A program made the translations under genes and the position numbers. Shown here one piece after another: positions 32,147-44,700 of a DNA stretch of 64,000 nt; the first letter of the stretch is position 1, and every line of letters begins with the position of its first letter. This stretch comes from Chrysoporthe austroafricana (taxonomy: Eukaryota; Ascomycota; Sordariomycetes; Diaporthales; Cryphonectriaceae). The stretch is taken from contig JYIP02000007.1 of NCBI GenBank assembly GCA_001051155.2, positions 4,032,342 to 4,096,341 of the forward strand, given 5' to 3'. The notes beneath the pieces were generated by a model. It did no database searches, had not been told where the DNA came from, and saw only the letters and a list, made by a program, of their open reading frames with translations.

Positions 32147-34149
32147 ACCGGTATTAAATTTTCTTTGCTATAGCTTTTTGAACTTATAGTATTCTTTTAA
32201 TACGTTCTTGAGTTTTAATAATAGTTTTTTTTTATTTTCGAAAATCTAGAAGAATAAAAGGTACTATTAAGCGTATTTTATTTCTCTTGCTTCTTACTGC
32301 TATTTTCGGGGCTTGATTTCCGGGAGTTTTGAGTATTTATCGTTTATTGGCCCGAATCTTCTTTCGTAATTCTTTCGTATTGGAAACTGAATTTTTTTAT
32401 AGTTCTACAATCTATATTTCTTCGTAATGCTTTGCGTTATTTCAATCTTTTGCTAATCGCTAGCCGCTTGAATTCTTAATTTATCTTTAACCCGTATTTA
32501 TAAGTTCGAAATATCTATAACCTTTTCTTTTATTTCGGTATATCTTTTTGCTTTCGGAATATATTTAAGCTTATTTAAGCGTATGCTTTTAATATTATTT
32601 TTAGTAATTAAGTTTTTCCTTTCTTTATTAATTATAACCTTTTCAGTAAATACGGCTTATTTTTATAAAATCTAACTAGTAGTCCAATCGATTCGAGAAT
32701 TATGCTTCTTAAGCTAAAATATTCTTAAAATCAATTTATGCTATGCTATATTTGTAATATCGAAAATAGTATTTGTTATAAGGCTTTAAATCGAAATAAA
32801 TAGATAATTAATTTCCATATCGATTATATTAAAGTTATATATAACCGCTTTTCTTTTTATAATATTGAATTTATAAAGATCTTTCTTCCGTATCCAAAGA
32901 ATCTGTTCTTTATTAACGATTTCTAGCAAAATAAAATTTCCTTATACGTTATTATCCAAAAGTATGCCATATCGTTACCCGTTAATATATGCATTTAATA
33001 TAATATATTTTTCGTTCTCTTTTATAATCGCGTATAAGGACCTCGTAATTCTAATCGGCTATTATCCCGTTATAAGCAATCCTTCCCTTTTGGGGTATTC
33101 TGGGCTTTTCTTGCTGCTTGCTTTGCTAATCTTCTTATTTAGCTTTAAGTAAATTATCTTATCTTTTCGACTTTTTGTAATTAGTACTATTCTTTAGCTT
33201 TATCTTGTATATAAATGGAATAAGTTATAATAAAACATTAATTCTATATTATTTTTCCTTGAATATATTTCCAAAAGCAATTATTTAATAGCCCGATATA
33301 TGCATTGCTATATTCAATGTATAAAACTTTTTTATATCTTTTTCGGGATTCGGTAATAAGTTGAATTAATTAGTCCTATTCTTTAATTGGAAACCAATTA
33401 TATTTAACTTTCTTGCTAAAATATATCTAGCAATTATAATAAATATAATATATCCAAGCAAGTTTATAATAACGAGGGTATAAATAATTAATCCGTATAT
33501 TTTCTTGAGGTTTATATTCGCTATTCTGAAACGGGATGCTTTAAAAGAGTTCTTATAATATAAACTTATAGATAAAGTGCTTAACTTTCGTATATTTGGA
33601 TATCCAGTTATCGTGCTTTTATTATAGCTATTTTATTTCCGTAATGCCAAGTTCTTCTGCTTTTTCTTTAGAAATCGGGGTAAGTAGGTTATCTGGCTAT
33701 CTGTTTTGCAGCTCTATTTTTTCAAATATAGCATTGAGTATAAGTATTCTTTCTTTCTGAATGCCGAATTCTTTTTCTACTATTATATCCTACTGTCGTT
33801 CGAAATAGTAATTCAGGGGAAACTTTCCCAAATCTTTCTTTTTAATATCGAAAGGGTTATTCGAGCAGTCGGAATTACTGTTATTTATAGCCGTATCGTA
33901 AATAAAGCCTTTTCTTCTTATAGCAAGTTGCTTTTATCCTTTAAATTTGCATAAAAACTATTTTAAACTTTCTTTTATTAAAAAATGCGATAAGCAATAA
34001 TTCTAATAGCAAGCTATTCAGCTTATGCTATTATAATTAGAATTCGCTATTTATTCTAATAAAGTATTATTATTCAGCTAATTAAGTTCTTATCGCTAAG
34101 CTATATTAATTTGTCTTTCCGGGATTAGCTTCCATTCTCGTTTTCTTTT

Positions 34150-34215
34150 TTCTTAATAATAATTACGGGCAATATAGCCTTTTTTGCCGCAATTATAGCA
34201 AATAACCTTTTTATA
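34150..34215 (-). pseudogene. Zinc-knuckle relic in gag, element 1
   Basis: Minus strand reads CYNCGKKGYIARNYY, the CX2CX4HX4C knuckle of retroviral-type gag with His and the last Cys both changed to Tyr, each a single C-to-T or G-to-A step. Confidence 0.6.
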
Positions 34216-34499
34216 TTATTCCCGTATAAAAGTATTTAATTTTATTGGTTTAATATATATAATACTTGAATAAGCTATATTATTTCGGGTTTTCTGCTAG
34301 AATTTATGCTTTCTTGAATTAAGTTAATATCTTAAGGCGCTATTATAATTCTTTTATTATTATTAGTACCGCTTATAGAATCGGTTATCGATACGGATTG
34401 CTTTATTAATAAACTCGCTAAGTTTTTCGGGTCGGTTTTCCTTATAGAGTTTATCTTTAACTTTTTCTTTAAGTCTTGCATAATAAGCGTTTATAAAGG

Positions 34500-34790
34500 A
34501 TTCGTTCTCGTAATCGAAATAAGTAACGATTTATCGGAATTTGGCCGTATAATCCGCAGCTAAGCCGGTTTATCGTAATGCTTCCAATTGCCGTATTGCG
34601 ATATGCTTTTCGTCCGGGTTTCCGAAAGTTTTAATAAAAGCTAATTCGAAATTAGCGTAATGCTAGAAAATGCGTTTGGTATTTTCGGATCGAAATTCCT
34701 CGCTATTATCCAAATAGTTTCGGAAAGTTAATTTCTATTACTAAAAAGCTATCTTTTCCAAGCAGCTTCTTGCGAAATCGATTTTGTCGT
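34500..34790 (-). pseudogene. gag relic, element 1
   Basis: Same stretch as at 31,099-31,281 (FRSENTKRIF, FIKTFGNPDEKHIAIRQLEA, TGLAADYTAKF) with in-frame stops. Confidence 0.6.
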
Positions 34791-35133
34791 AAATAATTCT
34801 GAATTGGGTTCTGTAATGCTTGAAATAAGCCTTGAGCTATATTAAAAAAGCTTGGAAGTTTTTTCGAATGCTTTTATAAGGCTTAGGCTTATCAAACTTG
34901 AAAGCTTTAGCCTATTAAAAAGCATTAAAACGGATAACTTTATTCTTGATTTCCTTAAGCTATTAGTAAAGGGCTACGTTCTGTTACTGGAATTATTTAT
35001 TAGTAAAAGCGATTGGGGCTTTTTCCTGAAAAACCTGGTTATTAGAAGAAGATAGAATCTGGGGCGCTATCGTATTCTTGATATTGCTCAAAAAGGAATA
35101 TACTGAACTGTTTTTGAATAAAAGTTATCAAAA

Positions 35134-35536
35134 TATTATAAACGCTATAGTAATCCTAGGATAAACTGTAAAATTAAAGGGTTTATGCTAGTAAAAACAG
35201 TATTAAATATAGCTTTAAGTTTTGGAATAAAATTACTGAATATTGCAAAATTTATAAGCCTTAAGCGGCTATTAATAGTAGGGTTCAATTAATATTTAAA
35301 TTAATAACTGAAAAGCTATAATAGTCTATTTTAATAGATATCCTGTTCTTATATATTTATCTTTTCAGTTCTGGATTTAGCGGCTTTAAAGCAAATCCCC
35401 AGATCCTGGCTTTATAACCCTATCCCTGGATTACGTAAGCGGGTAAAAGGGGGTTTTCGGGTGAGATTATAAATGGAATGCTTATTTGTCTTTTATTTTT
35501 CCCTTGCATGCCCTGTCCGTTAGCTGGGTTATAATA
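35134..35536 (-). repeat. 5' LTR of element 1
   Basis: 403 bp, 35 bp shorter than its partner because it has one rather than two of the internal 36 bp motif. Keeps GATTACGTAAGCGGGTAAAA in common with 13,408-13,845. Confidence 0.8.
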
Positions 35537-36834
35537 TAAAGCAAGTAACGAAAGAAGCTTAAAATACTTTAAAAAGGAAGAATCGCTTATAATAGGATAA
35601 TAGCCGATTAGAATTACGAAATCTTTATATGCGATTATTAATAAAAACGAAAAATATATTATATTAAATGTATATATTAACGGGTAACGATATAATGCGC
35701 TATTAAATAGCAGCATATAAGGAAATTGTATTTTACTAGAAATTATTAATAGGGAATAAATTTCTTAAACGCAAAAAAAAGATCTTTATAAGCTTAATAT
35801 TATAGAAAAGAAAGCGGTTATATATAACTTAATATAATCGATATAAAAACTAATTACTTATTTATTTCAATTTAAAACTTTATAATAAATATAACTTTTA
35901 ATATTATAAATACGGTATAATATAAGTTAATTTTAAGAATATTTTAACTTAAAAAGTATAATTCTCAAATCGATTAAACTATTAGCTAGGTTTTATAAAA
36001 ATAAGCCGTATTTATTAAAAAGGTTGCAATTAATGAAAAAGGAAATATTTTAATTATTAAGAATAATATCGGAAATATGCGCTTAAATAGGCTTAAATAT
36101 ACTTTTAAAGCAGAAAGATTTGCTAAGATATAAGGAAAAGTTACGGATATTTCGAACTTATAAATACGGGTTAAAACCGAATTAGAAATTCAAACGATTA
36201 ACAATTAATAAAAAATTAATCCGATATAAAACGTTATGAAATTATACGAATTATAGAATTATAAAGAAATATTGCTTTCAAAACGATAAATATAAAGATA
36301 TTACGGGGAAAAGTTCGAATTAACGAATAATAAATATCTAAAATTATTAAAAATTAAGCTTTGCAAATAACGATAAGAAGTAAAAGAAATAAAATACGCT
36401 TAATAGTACTTTTTATTCTTCCAAATTTCAGAAAATAAGGAAAGACCGTTACTTAAATTTAAAAATATATTAAAAGAATATTATAAATTCAAGAAATTAT
36501 AGCAAAAGAGATTTAATACCGGCTTATTAAAATACGGCCCTTATAATTACGAAATCCTATTAAAAGAAAAAATTAAATTGCAAAATTACTTTATTTACAA
36601 GCTTAATTAAGCAAAGCTCGAAGCATTTAAAGAATATATTAATAAAAACTTAAAAAGAAGCTATATATAATTATTGCGGTTATTCGCAAAATATTCAATC
36701 CTATTTATATTTAAGAAAAATAGCAAATTACGACTTTATATAAATTATTAGCAGCTTAATAATATTACAATTAAAAATCGCTACCCTTTACTTTTAGTAA
36801 AAAAGATGCGAAATTGCTTAATCGGAGCAAATTG

Positions 36835-37085
36835 GTTTATTATATTCGATTTTAAGAAAGGATATTATTATATCCGGATTAAGGAAAATAATATTTAGAA
36901 AATAGCTTTTAAGATTCGTTACGAATATTTCGAATACGTAATTTTACCTTTTGGACTTACTAATGCGCTTGCATCTTTCCAAGAAATAATTAATAATATT
37001 TTTTGCGAATATTTAAATATTATTATTATTATTTATTTCGATAATATTTTTATTTATTTAAAAAATTTCGAATTATATAAGCAAT
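36835..37085 (+). pseudogene. Reverse transcriptase relic, element 4
   Basis: Reads WFIIFDFKKGYYYIRIKENN, then a stop at the Trp position, KIAFKIRYEYFEYVILPFGL, TNALASFQEIINNIF and IIIIYFDNIFIY. The YxDD site appears as YFDN. Confidence 0.7.
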
Positions 37086-38929
37086 ATATGCGATAAATAT
37101 TAAATCTTGCAAGATAATAAGTTTTTCGTTAAATTAAATAAATATTATTTTTATTAGCAGAAAATTAATTATTTCGGCTATATAATAAAGTTAGAAAAAA
37201 TTAATATACAGAAAAATAAAATCCAAGCAATAAGAAAATAGCTTATACCGGAAAAAACTAAAGAAATTAAAGCATTCTTTAAATATGCTAACTTTTACTA
37301 ATAATTTATTCGGAATTATAACAAAATTATATATTCTCTTATAAATTTTATAAAAAAGGATCGGAAATTCGAATAAACTTATAAAGTATAAAAAGCATTC
37401 GATAAAATTAAAAAACGGGTTATATTAAATTTTATACTTTGTAAAGCAAATTCAAATAAGCCATTTGAAATCGAAACCGATATATCAGACTATGCATTCA
37501 GAAAATAATTCGAATAACGAAATAATTAAAGATATTTCAGAATTATAAGCAACTTTTCGAAAAAATTAAATAGCTCAAAATTCAATTATAGCATTCTAAA
37601 TAAAGAATTAATAGCAATTATTAAAGCGTTTAAAGAATAGCAGCATTATTTAATCGGAATTAAATATTAAATTATAATATAATTCCGACTATAAGAATTT
37701 AATAATATTTATAATAATAAAAGTTTTAAATAAACGATAAATTAAATAAGCAGAATTCTTTTTATAATTTAACTAGAAAATCGTTTATTATAAGGGATTC
37801 GAAAACGGCAAAGCAAATGCGTTTAGCAAATAATTAAATTATTAAGATATAAAATTCAAAGAGCTTAAAAATATCTTTCGGCAAAATAAAGATAGCAACT
37901 TTATAAATAAAGCTAGAAAGCTTAATACGATTATTAAGATTTTTAATAACGAAAAGAAATTAAAAGATATAACCCTTAAAAAACAAAACGAATATATTAA
38001 AATTATATATAACGCATTAGCATATGGCTATTAAAGGTTTAAAGCTATATATAAAAGAATTAAGAGATATTAAAACCTTTTAGGATTAAGAAAGAAAATC
38101 GAAAGAATTTTACGAAAATGCAATAGCTGCAAGAAAAATAAAATCGAATATTATAAGCCTTATAAACTGCTTTAACCGCTTCTTATTCCGGAAATAATTT
38201 GGCAATCTATTAGCTAAGATTTTATTATTAAGCTATTCTTTTTACGAAAACCTTTAATTAAAATTTAATATAATAGCATTTTAATAATAGTTTATAAATT
38301 AAGCAAATATGCTTATTTCTTCCTTTATAAAGAAAGCAGCATAATAGAAAATTTCGTATATATATTTCTTAAAATAATTATAATTAGCTATAATATATTT
38401 AAAGAAATTATTTCTGATAAAAATAGAAAATTTATATTAAACTTTTAAACTTTACTTACGAAATTATTCAGAATATAGCAAAGAATATTTATAGCATTTT
38501 ATTCGCAAACGGATAAATAAACGGAACGAATAAATTAAATTATTAAATAATATTTACAATACTATATAAATTACGAATAGAATAATTAAATTAATTTGCT
38601 ATTATTAATATAATTTGCATATAATAATGCAAATATAAGTACGATAAAGAAATTACTATTTTATACGCTTTATAGCTATAACTTAATAGCTTATTATAAC
38701 GAATTATTAAGAATAAATATAAAAGCAGCAAAAAAACGAATCCGGAAAATCAAGAAAATCCAGGAAGAATTTCGGGAAAAACTGAAATTTATATAAGAAA
38801 GAATAACAAAATATATTAATTCTAAAAGGATTAAAAAACCAATCTTATAAGAAAGGAATAAAATTTACTTCATTTGACAAAAGGAATATATTAAAATAAT
38901 AAGACCTTTTTATTCGCTAAACTATAAAA

Positions 38930-39210
38930 AGCTTAGCTTATTCAAAATTTTAAAAAAAATCTCGAATATTAATTTCAAACTCGTATTACCTTACAGAATA
39001 AAAATCTACCCAGTATTTTACATTTCATTTTTCGAACTAGTATTCAAAATAGCCAGAATAGACAAATTTATATAAATCGAAACCAATAAACCAGAATACG
39101 AAATCGAACGAATCCTTAAATACTGAAAACTAATCAAGTATAGAAAATACTTAATTAAATGGAAAAAATATTATTCGAACGAAAATAGCTAAAAACTAGT
39201 TAATAACCTG
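38930..39210 (+). pseudogene. Integrase C-terminus and chromodomain relic, element 4
   Basis: Reads NYKKLSLFKILKKISNINFK, LVLPYRIKIYPVFYISFFEL and YEIERILKYXKLIKYRKYLI, then KWKKYYSNENS, the W-K-Y-like chromodomain end. Confidence 0.6.
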
Positions 39211-39954
39211 AAAAATGCGCAATAAGCACTTAAAAACTATTAGAAAAGATAATTAACTAGCTAGCCAGAAAAACAATCAGAAAAACCCGGCATAAGCTTA
39301 TATTCCAAAAACGGGTTAATAACAAACCAATTAACCTCCGAACCAAATTGCTATAAAGCAATATTTAGGTCGAAATTCTCAAGGAAAGAACTTTCAGGAA
39401 CCAAAAACTCTGCAGCACAATATTCGATTTCGGCCTTCTAACGCTCCTTTTCAGCCTTTTTAGCCTCTATACGTTCTAAATCTTCCAGATTCGATAAGCC
39501 GCAACGAAATGCACGCGCTATCCGTTCTTGCTATAACCGTTTCTGTTTGCGAAAACAAGCCAGCTTATCCTCGAGCTTTTCGATCTCGTCTTCCAATTTC
39601 TGGTATTAAGACGAAATACGCAAGAGTTCCGCTATATTTATAAGTTCTAGAATATCGTATTTCGACCGATTATGCTAAACGTATCGAAAATAATAGGAAG
39701 AATTCGCTTGAAATATTATATAGAATTCAAAACTTAAGCTATTATAATAAGAATAAGAACGCATATTTATAGCATTCGAAATAATACGAAATAATAAGGC
39801 AGCATGTTATTTGTTTTTATCAGAATAAAAAGAAGATTTCGGCTTTCTAACTTTACCGGATATTCTAATTAAAAAGTTGCGATAAAGCGAAAACAATATT
39901 AAAGAAAAACTTACGGAAGATTATTAAAGATAATAATTGATAGAAAAGGGATAA

Positions 39955-40392
39955 TATTATAACTTAATATACAAGCCAAGCAAGCAATATAAAGAAAAAA
40001 CTAATAAAGTATTACGTTATTAATTCCGCTTAAGAAGAATAGTATATATGCTTATATAAACCAGGGTTAGGGTTCAGAATAGCTAAGATAGCTAAGCTAT
40101 TTAAGCAATCCTAGCTAAATAGCTAAGCTATCCAAGCTATTCTAAGAATAAAGAGCTGGATATATAAAGATAAAATATTTATTAAATAAATTACTTTAGC
40201 TTTTCAGTTATAAATCTAAATACTACTTGAACCTTATTAAACTTTCCAAGTAATAGCCGTATAAGCTTATAAATATTGCGATACTTTATTAAACGTATTT
40301 TAGTATTTAAAGCTATATTTAGCACCGCTCTTGCTAGTATAAACCCTTTTAACTTTATAGTTTATCTTAGAATTATTGCAGCGTTTATAACA
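39955..40392 (+). repeat. 3' LTR of element 4
   Basis: 438 bp, reverse-complement relative of the element 1 LTR. It carries CCAGGGTTAGGGTT at 40,061-40,074 and an AGCTAAG/CTTAGCT-rich repeat near 40,080-40,140. Confidence 0.75.
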
Positions 40393-41741
40393 TTCTTCTT
40401 TTTATTATTGCTTTCTATTATCGTTCGAAATAGTAATTTAAAAAGAACTTTCTTAAGTTTATTTCCTTAATATTTATCAGGTTATTCGAGCAGTCCGAAT
40501 CGCTATTATTTATTGCTATATCGTAAAGAGGGCCTTTTCTTTTTATAGCAAGTTATTTTTATCTTTTAAGCTTGTATATTATAAATACTGCAGTAATTTT
40601 AAAATAAGCTGTAAAATTAAAAGGTTTATACTAGCAAAGACGGTATTAAATATAGCTTTAAATACCAGAAACTTCGTTTAACAAATGCTCGTAATATTTA
40701 TAAGCCTATAAGGCTATTATTTGAATATATAATAGAGTTCAAGTAATACTTAGATTTACGATTAAAGAGCTATAATAATTTATTTAATAAATATTCGTTC
40801 TTTATATATTTAACTCTTTAGTTTTTTGGATTATTGGCTTATTTAATAATCCGGTAATCGAGGCTTACTGAATTACTTAATAATTTAGTAATCCTTATTT
40901 TATCTAACCCTAACCCTTGGTTACGTAAGCGGTTAAAGGGTTCTTTTGGACGTTGTTAAAAGCGATATTTAATTGGTTTTTCCTTTTTCCTAGCTTATAT
41001 CCCCCGGTTCCTATTAAGTTATAATATTATATAAGAATTATTTTAAACCTTTTTTTGCTAAAAGGTATAATAAGCAATAATTTTAATAGCAAGCCGTTTA
41101 GCTTATACTATTATAATTAAAGTTTATTGCTTAATTTAATAAGATATTATTATTTAGCTAATTAAATTTTTATTATTAAGCGATATTAATTTGTTTTTTT
41201 AGGATTAATTTTTATTTTCACTTCTTTTTTTCTTAATAATAATTGCAAGCAATATAGCCTTTTTTGCTATAATTATAGCAAATAATTCCTTTATATTATT
41301 CTTATATAAAAGTATTTAATTTTATAAATTTAATATGCATTATATTTAAATAAGCTATATTATTCCGGTTATTTTATTAAAACTTATACTTTTCAGAATT
41401 TAATTAATACTTTAAGGTATTATTATAATATTTTTATTATTGCTATTAGCATTCGTAAAATCGATTATCGATACGAATTGCTTTATTAATAAACTCGTTA
41501 AATTTTTCAGGTCGGTTTTCTTTATAAAATTTATCTTTAATTTTTTCTTTAAATCTTATATAATAAGCATTTATAAAGAATTTATTTTCGTAATCCAAAT
41601 AAGCTATAATTTATTTAAACTTAATTATATAATCCGTAATTAAATTAGTTTATCGGAATGCTTTTAATTATCGTATTATAATGCATTATTTATCCGGATT
41701 TTTGAAAGTTTTAATAAAAGCTATTTTAAAATTAAAATAAT
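40393..41741 (-). mobile_element. Gypsy element 5 gag remnant, with solo LTR inside
   Basis: 40,393-40,576 and 41,032-41,741 match the gag region of element 1 (33,770-33,960 and 33,955-34,640). The two parts are separated by the solo LTR 40,577-41,026. The remnant continues for about 110 bp after the Copia element (47,464-47,575). No LTR of its own was found. Confidence 0.65.
40577..41026 (-). mobile_element. Solo Gypsy LTR (third LTR family)
   Basis: 450 bp starting TATTATAAATACTGC and ending GTTATAATA. Target duplication TTGTA (40,572-40,576) and TTATA (41,027-41,031), one G-to-A apart. Contains TAACCCTAACCCTTGG. Formed by LTR-LTR recombination (established mechanism). Confidence 0.75.
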
Positions 41742-44700
41742 TATAGGATTATTATAATAGTAAAAAGGGATTAAGGCCTATTAATGCATAGACTACTTAT
41801 TAGTCCGTATACTATTGGTTTAAAGCGCTTAACCCCTTTTCGTTCGGACAGAACGATAGCTTTCTTTCCAAATAAATAGAATAATACTAAGCAATATAAT
41901 AATAATAACCTTTATAATCCTTTCGTATATATATATAAAGGCTCAGCCAATACTGATTAGTAATTGCTAACGGGCGATTATAGATAGCTAGGTTAAAGAG
42001 ATAGAACTTTCGAAGAAATCCCTGGAACCGTTATTCGAAAAGCGACGAGTATATACTTTCGATAAAAGCTTCTATACTATATATCGACAAGCGTTTTTTT
42101 AAACTTCCCTAGCCGAACTAGACTCTCTGAACGATTATTGAGAAGATCGGCTTTGATAACGGACCTCCTTAACTTATATGGCTATAGTTTCCAAAATCAA
42201 AGCCAGATACGCATCCTCTTATGCGAAATAACCTGACAAGTACTGTTTACTTACAAGAAATACTATTTACAAGCTTATAATGCCAGATAACGAAAATATC
42301 CGTATGCTAGAGATTTTAATAAAAAGGATATAGATTTATTAATCGATATAGAATTAGATTAATTCCGAGAAATAAATAGATTTAGCTATAACGGATTTAA
42401 ATAGAAAATATTTTACGATAATATTAACTAGGGCAATATAATGCTATATTGCTGAAAATTTTATCGATAATACCCTTTTCTATATTTTTTGCGAAAAGTT
42501 CGAAATATAAATAAAAAATATATTTAATAAAGCATTTTCGGTATACTGCTATTCTTTTAAGAATATTTTATGCTAACGAAATATCTTTATAAGACAAAAT
42601 AATAAACAGATCGGAACTTAGCTAGCCGATTTCGCAAAGAGAAAAGAACTTTTTGAATAAAACCAAAAAGAGATAATAGCAATAGTTTTTATATTGGAAT
42701 ATCGAGCATATTAAAAATAATAAGCTTTCAAGCCTTATATAGAAAGGATAATAACGAGCGCTAGAAGCCGTTTTATATAACGGACGCTATGCTTATTTCT
42801 AAAAGCATTATAATAAGCTATATTTCTTATATTTTCGAATGCAAAGCAAATAATAAAAGAAATAATACTAACTTTCTCTTTTCCGAATAAGCGGCAATAT
42901 TAACCGGATAATAGAATAGAAAAATACGATTTTTATAGAATGCTGCCTTTTCGATTAATGCCGAATAAGCATTTTGAAGCTCAGAAAATAAATTAATTTA
43001 CGAAAACTTTCAATCGAAAAAAGAAATATATAAGCAAGCTATATAACTTGCTCGATAATAAGATAATATTATTTCTCAATATTTGCTATTACGCTAATAT
43101 TTTATTAAGCTAATTCTATATAATATTCCTTTGAATATTAATAGGGAAAGCAGAAAAGTATTATTTATATATTATTAAAAAGAATAACGATTTCAGAATA
43201 GCATATTTCAAAATTAAAATCTATTTCGATATAAAAATAAATTACTAGTATTATTATATAAACTAGATAATAATTACATTTTTCAAAATATATTAAGAAA
43301 ATTCTGATAAAAGCTCTCGCGAAATTTTCCAGATATTGCTAGACAAGCTTTACTTATATTAGCAAGCATTAAATACCGCATATTAAAGAGAAAATACCTT
43401 AAAGATAGCAATTATCGGGGCTTATTGCGGTATTTTAAAGCTCGAAATAGCCTTTTAAAAAATAGCAAATATATACGAAAAGCTTTATGCTAATTTCCGG
43501 TTATCGATTGAAATATACTTAAACCGTATAGCAATGCCGAATACTTTTTTCCAGAATAGCCCTAAGCATTATTATTTCGACTGCCGCTATAATAATAACC
43601 GAAAAAGTCGAAAGACTTTTTATAAAAAAAGCAGTTTAAAGTAATAAAGCAATTTAAAATAGCCGGTCCGATAAAAGCTAAAGAAATGCTTTATTTATAA
43701 TTGCAAAAAGTATTAATTAATAAAATATTTTCTAGAAAAATAAAAACGAGCTTGTATATAATATATAATTTAATACTAGCTTATAAATATTTTAATAATC
43801 GATTTTAATATTTTCTTAATATAATATAAAAATAATAAGCTCGATATAGAAAAGAATAAAAATTATAACGAAATAGAAAATAAGAATAGCATAAATAGCA
43901 TTGCTATTATTTAATATTTAATAGACCGAGCTTTCTTTTATTAATTAATAAGCAATAATATCTTTAATAAAGCTTTAAAGCTTTCCGCAAACTAATTTAT
44001 TATCGAAAATTGCTATTCTCGTTATTATTTTCAAAGTATATTGCTTAATACAAAAGCAGCAATAATATTAATAATAAGCAAAGATTAATATTTTGCTTTC
44101 TAGCGCGAGATTTTATCTTTTCAAATAGATTCTTTAGCAGCTAGAAAAGCTATAATAAAATTCGGAAAAGAAATAACCGTATCCTTAATCGGCTTTATCG
44201 ATTTCAAAATACCGATAAAAACGATTATATTTTATATATTCGAAATACTTATGCCTTTCCTGCTATATTTGGCCGATATAAACTGCTTAACGATTTATTT
44301 TAATAATATAGCGAACGAATTAATAAAAGGCAATATTAGTATATTAATAATATATAAATAAGAATACCCGTAATTCTTCTTTAATAAGAACGAAAAAAAG
44401 AGCGTTTTCTTAAACGAAATAAAGCTATAACGCCTTTATTAATATTTCGGATATCCGATAGCCGAATGCTTATACTGCTTTCTCGAGAAAGCAAAATACG
44501 ATAATATTAACCGGGCGCTCCTAGAAGCTATTACGAAATTCTGCTATTACTATTAGCTAAATAACTTATTATTAAAGCAATTTAAATTTACTCTGAAAAA
44601 TAATAAAGAGTTTAATTACGAGATTTTCGTAAACGTATTGCATTTAAATAAGAGATCAGTTTTTCATATAGTTAACGCATTTATAGCTTTTTAAAAAATG

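Larger units (their letters stand above)
13408..35536 (-). mobile_element. Gypsy element 1 (level 2 of the nest)
   Basis: LTRs at 13,408-13,845 and 35,134-35,536. Target duplication CAAAG (13,403-13,407) and TAAAG (35,537-35,541); the one difference is a C-to-T change. Minus-strand order from right to left: gag (about 34,800-34,150), protease region (about 33,000), then after the nested elements 2 and 3, RT (about 17,280-16,300), RNase H and integrase (about 16,200-15,000), and chromodomain-type end (about 14,700). A purine-rich tract next to 13,845 fits a polypurine tract. All frames carry multiple stops. Confidence 0.8.
35537..40392 (+). mobile_element. Gypsy element 4, right part with 3' LTR (outermost, level 1)
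   Basis: Continues the fragment 12,925-13,407 across element 1. Plus-strand order: protease region (35,540-36,000), RT (about 36,780-37,090), RNase H (about 37,400-37,800), integrase (about 38,050-38,560), integrase C-terminus with chromodomain (38,930-39,200), a tail with charged coiled stretches in antisense (39,430-39,650), a polypurine-like tract and the LTR 39,955-40,392. RIP stops are frequent. Confidence 0.75.

Noticed and set aside
32964..33954. Short hydrophobic plus-strand ORFs in element 1
   Set aside because: AT-rich antisense sequence of the protease and gag region gives Ile/Leu/Phe-rich chance frames.
13720..40930. Telomere or telomere-array relic
   Set aside because: Only one and a half to two TTAGGG-type units, always at the same LTR position; not a tandem array.
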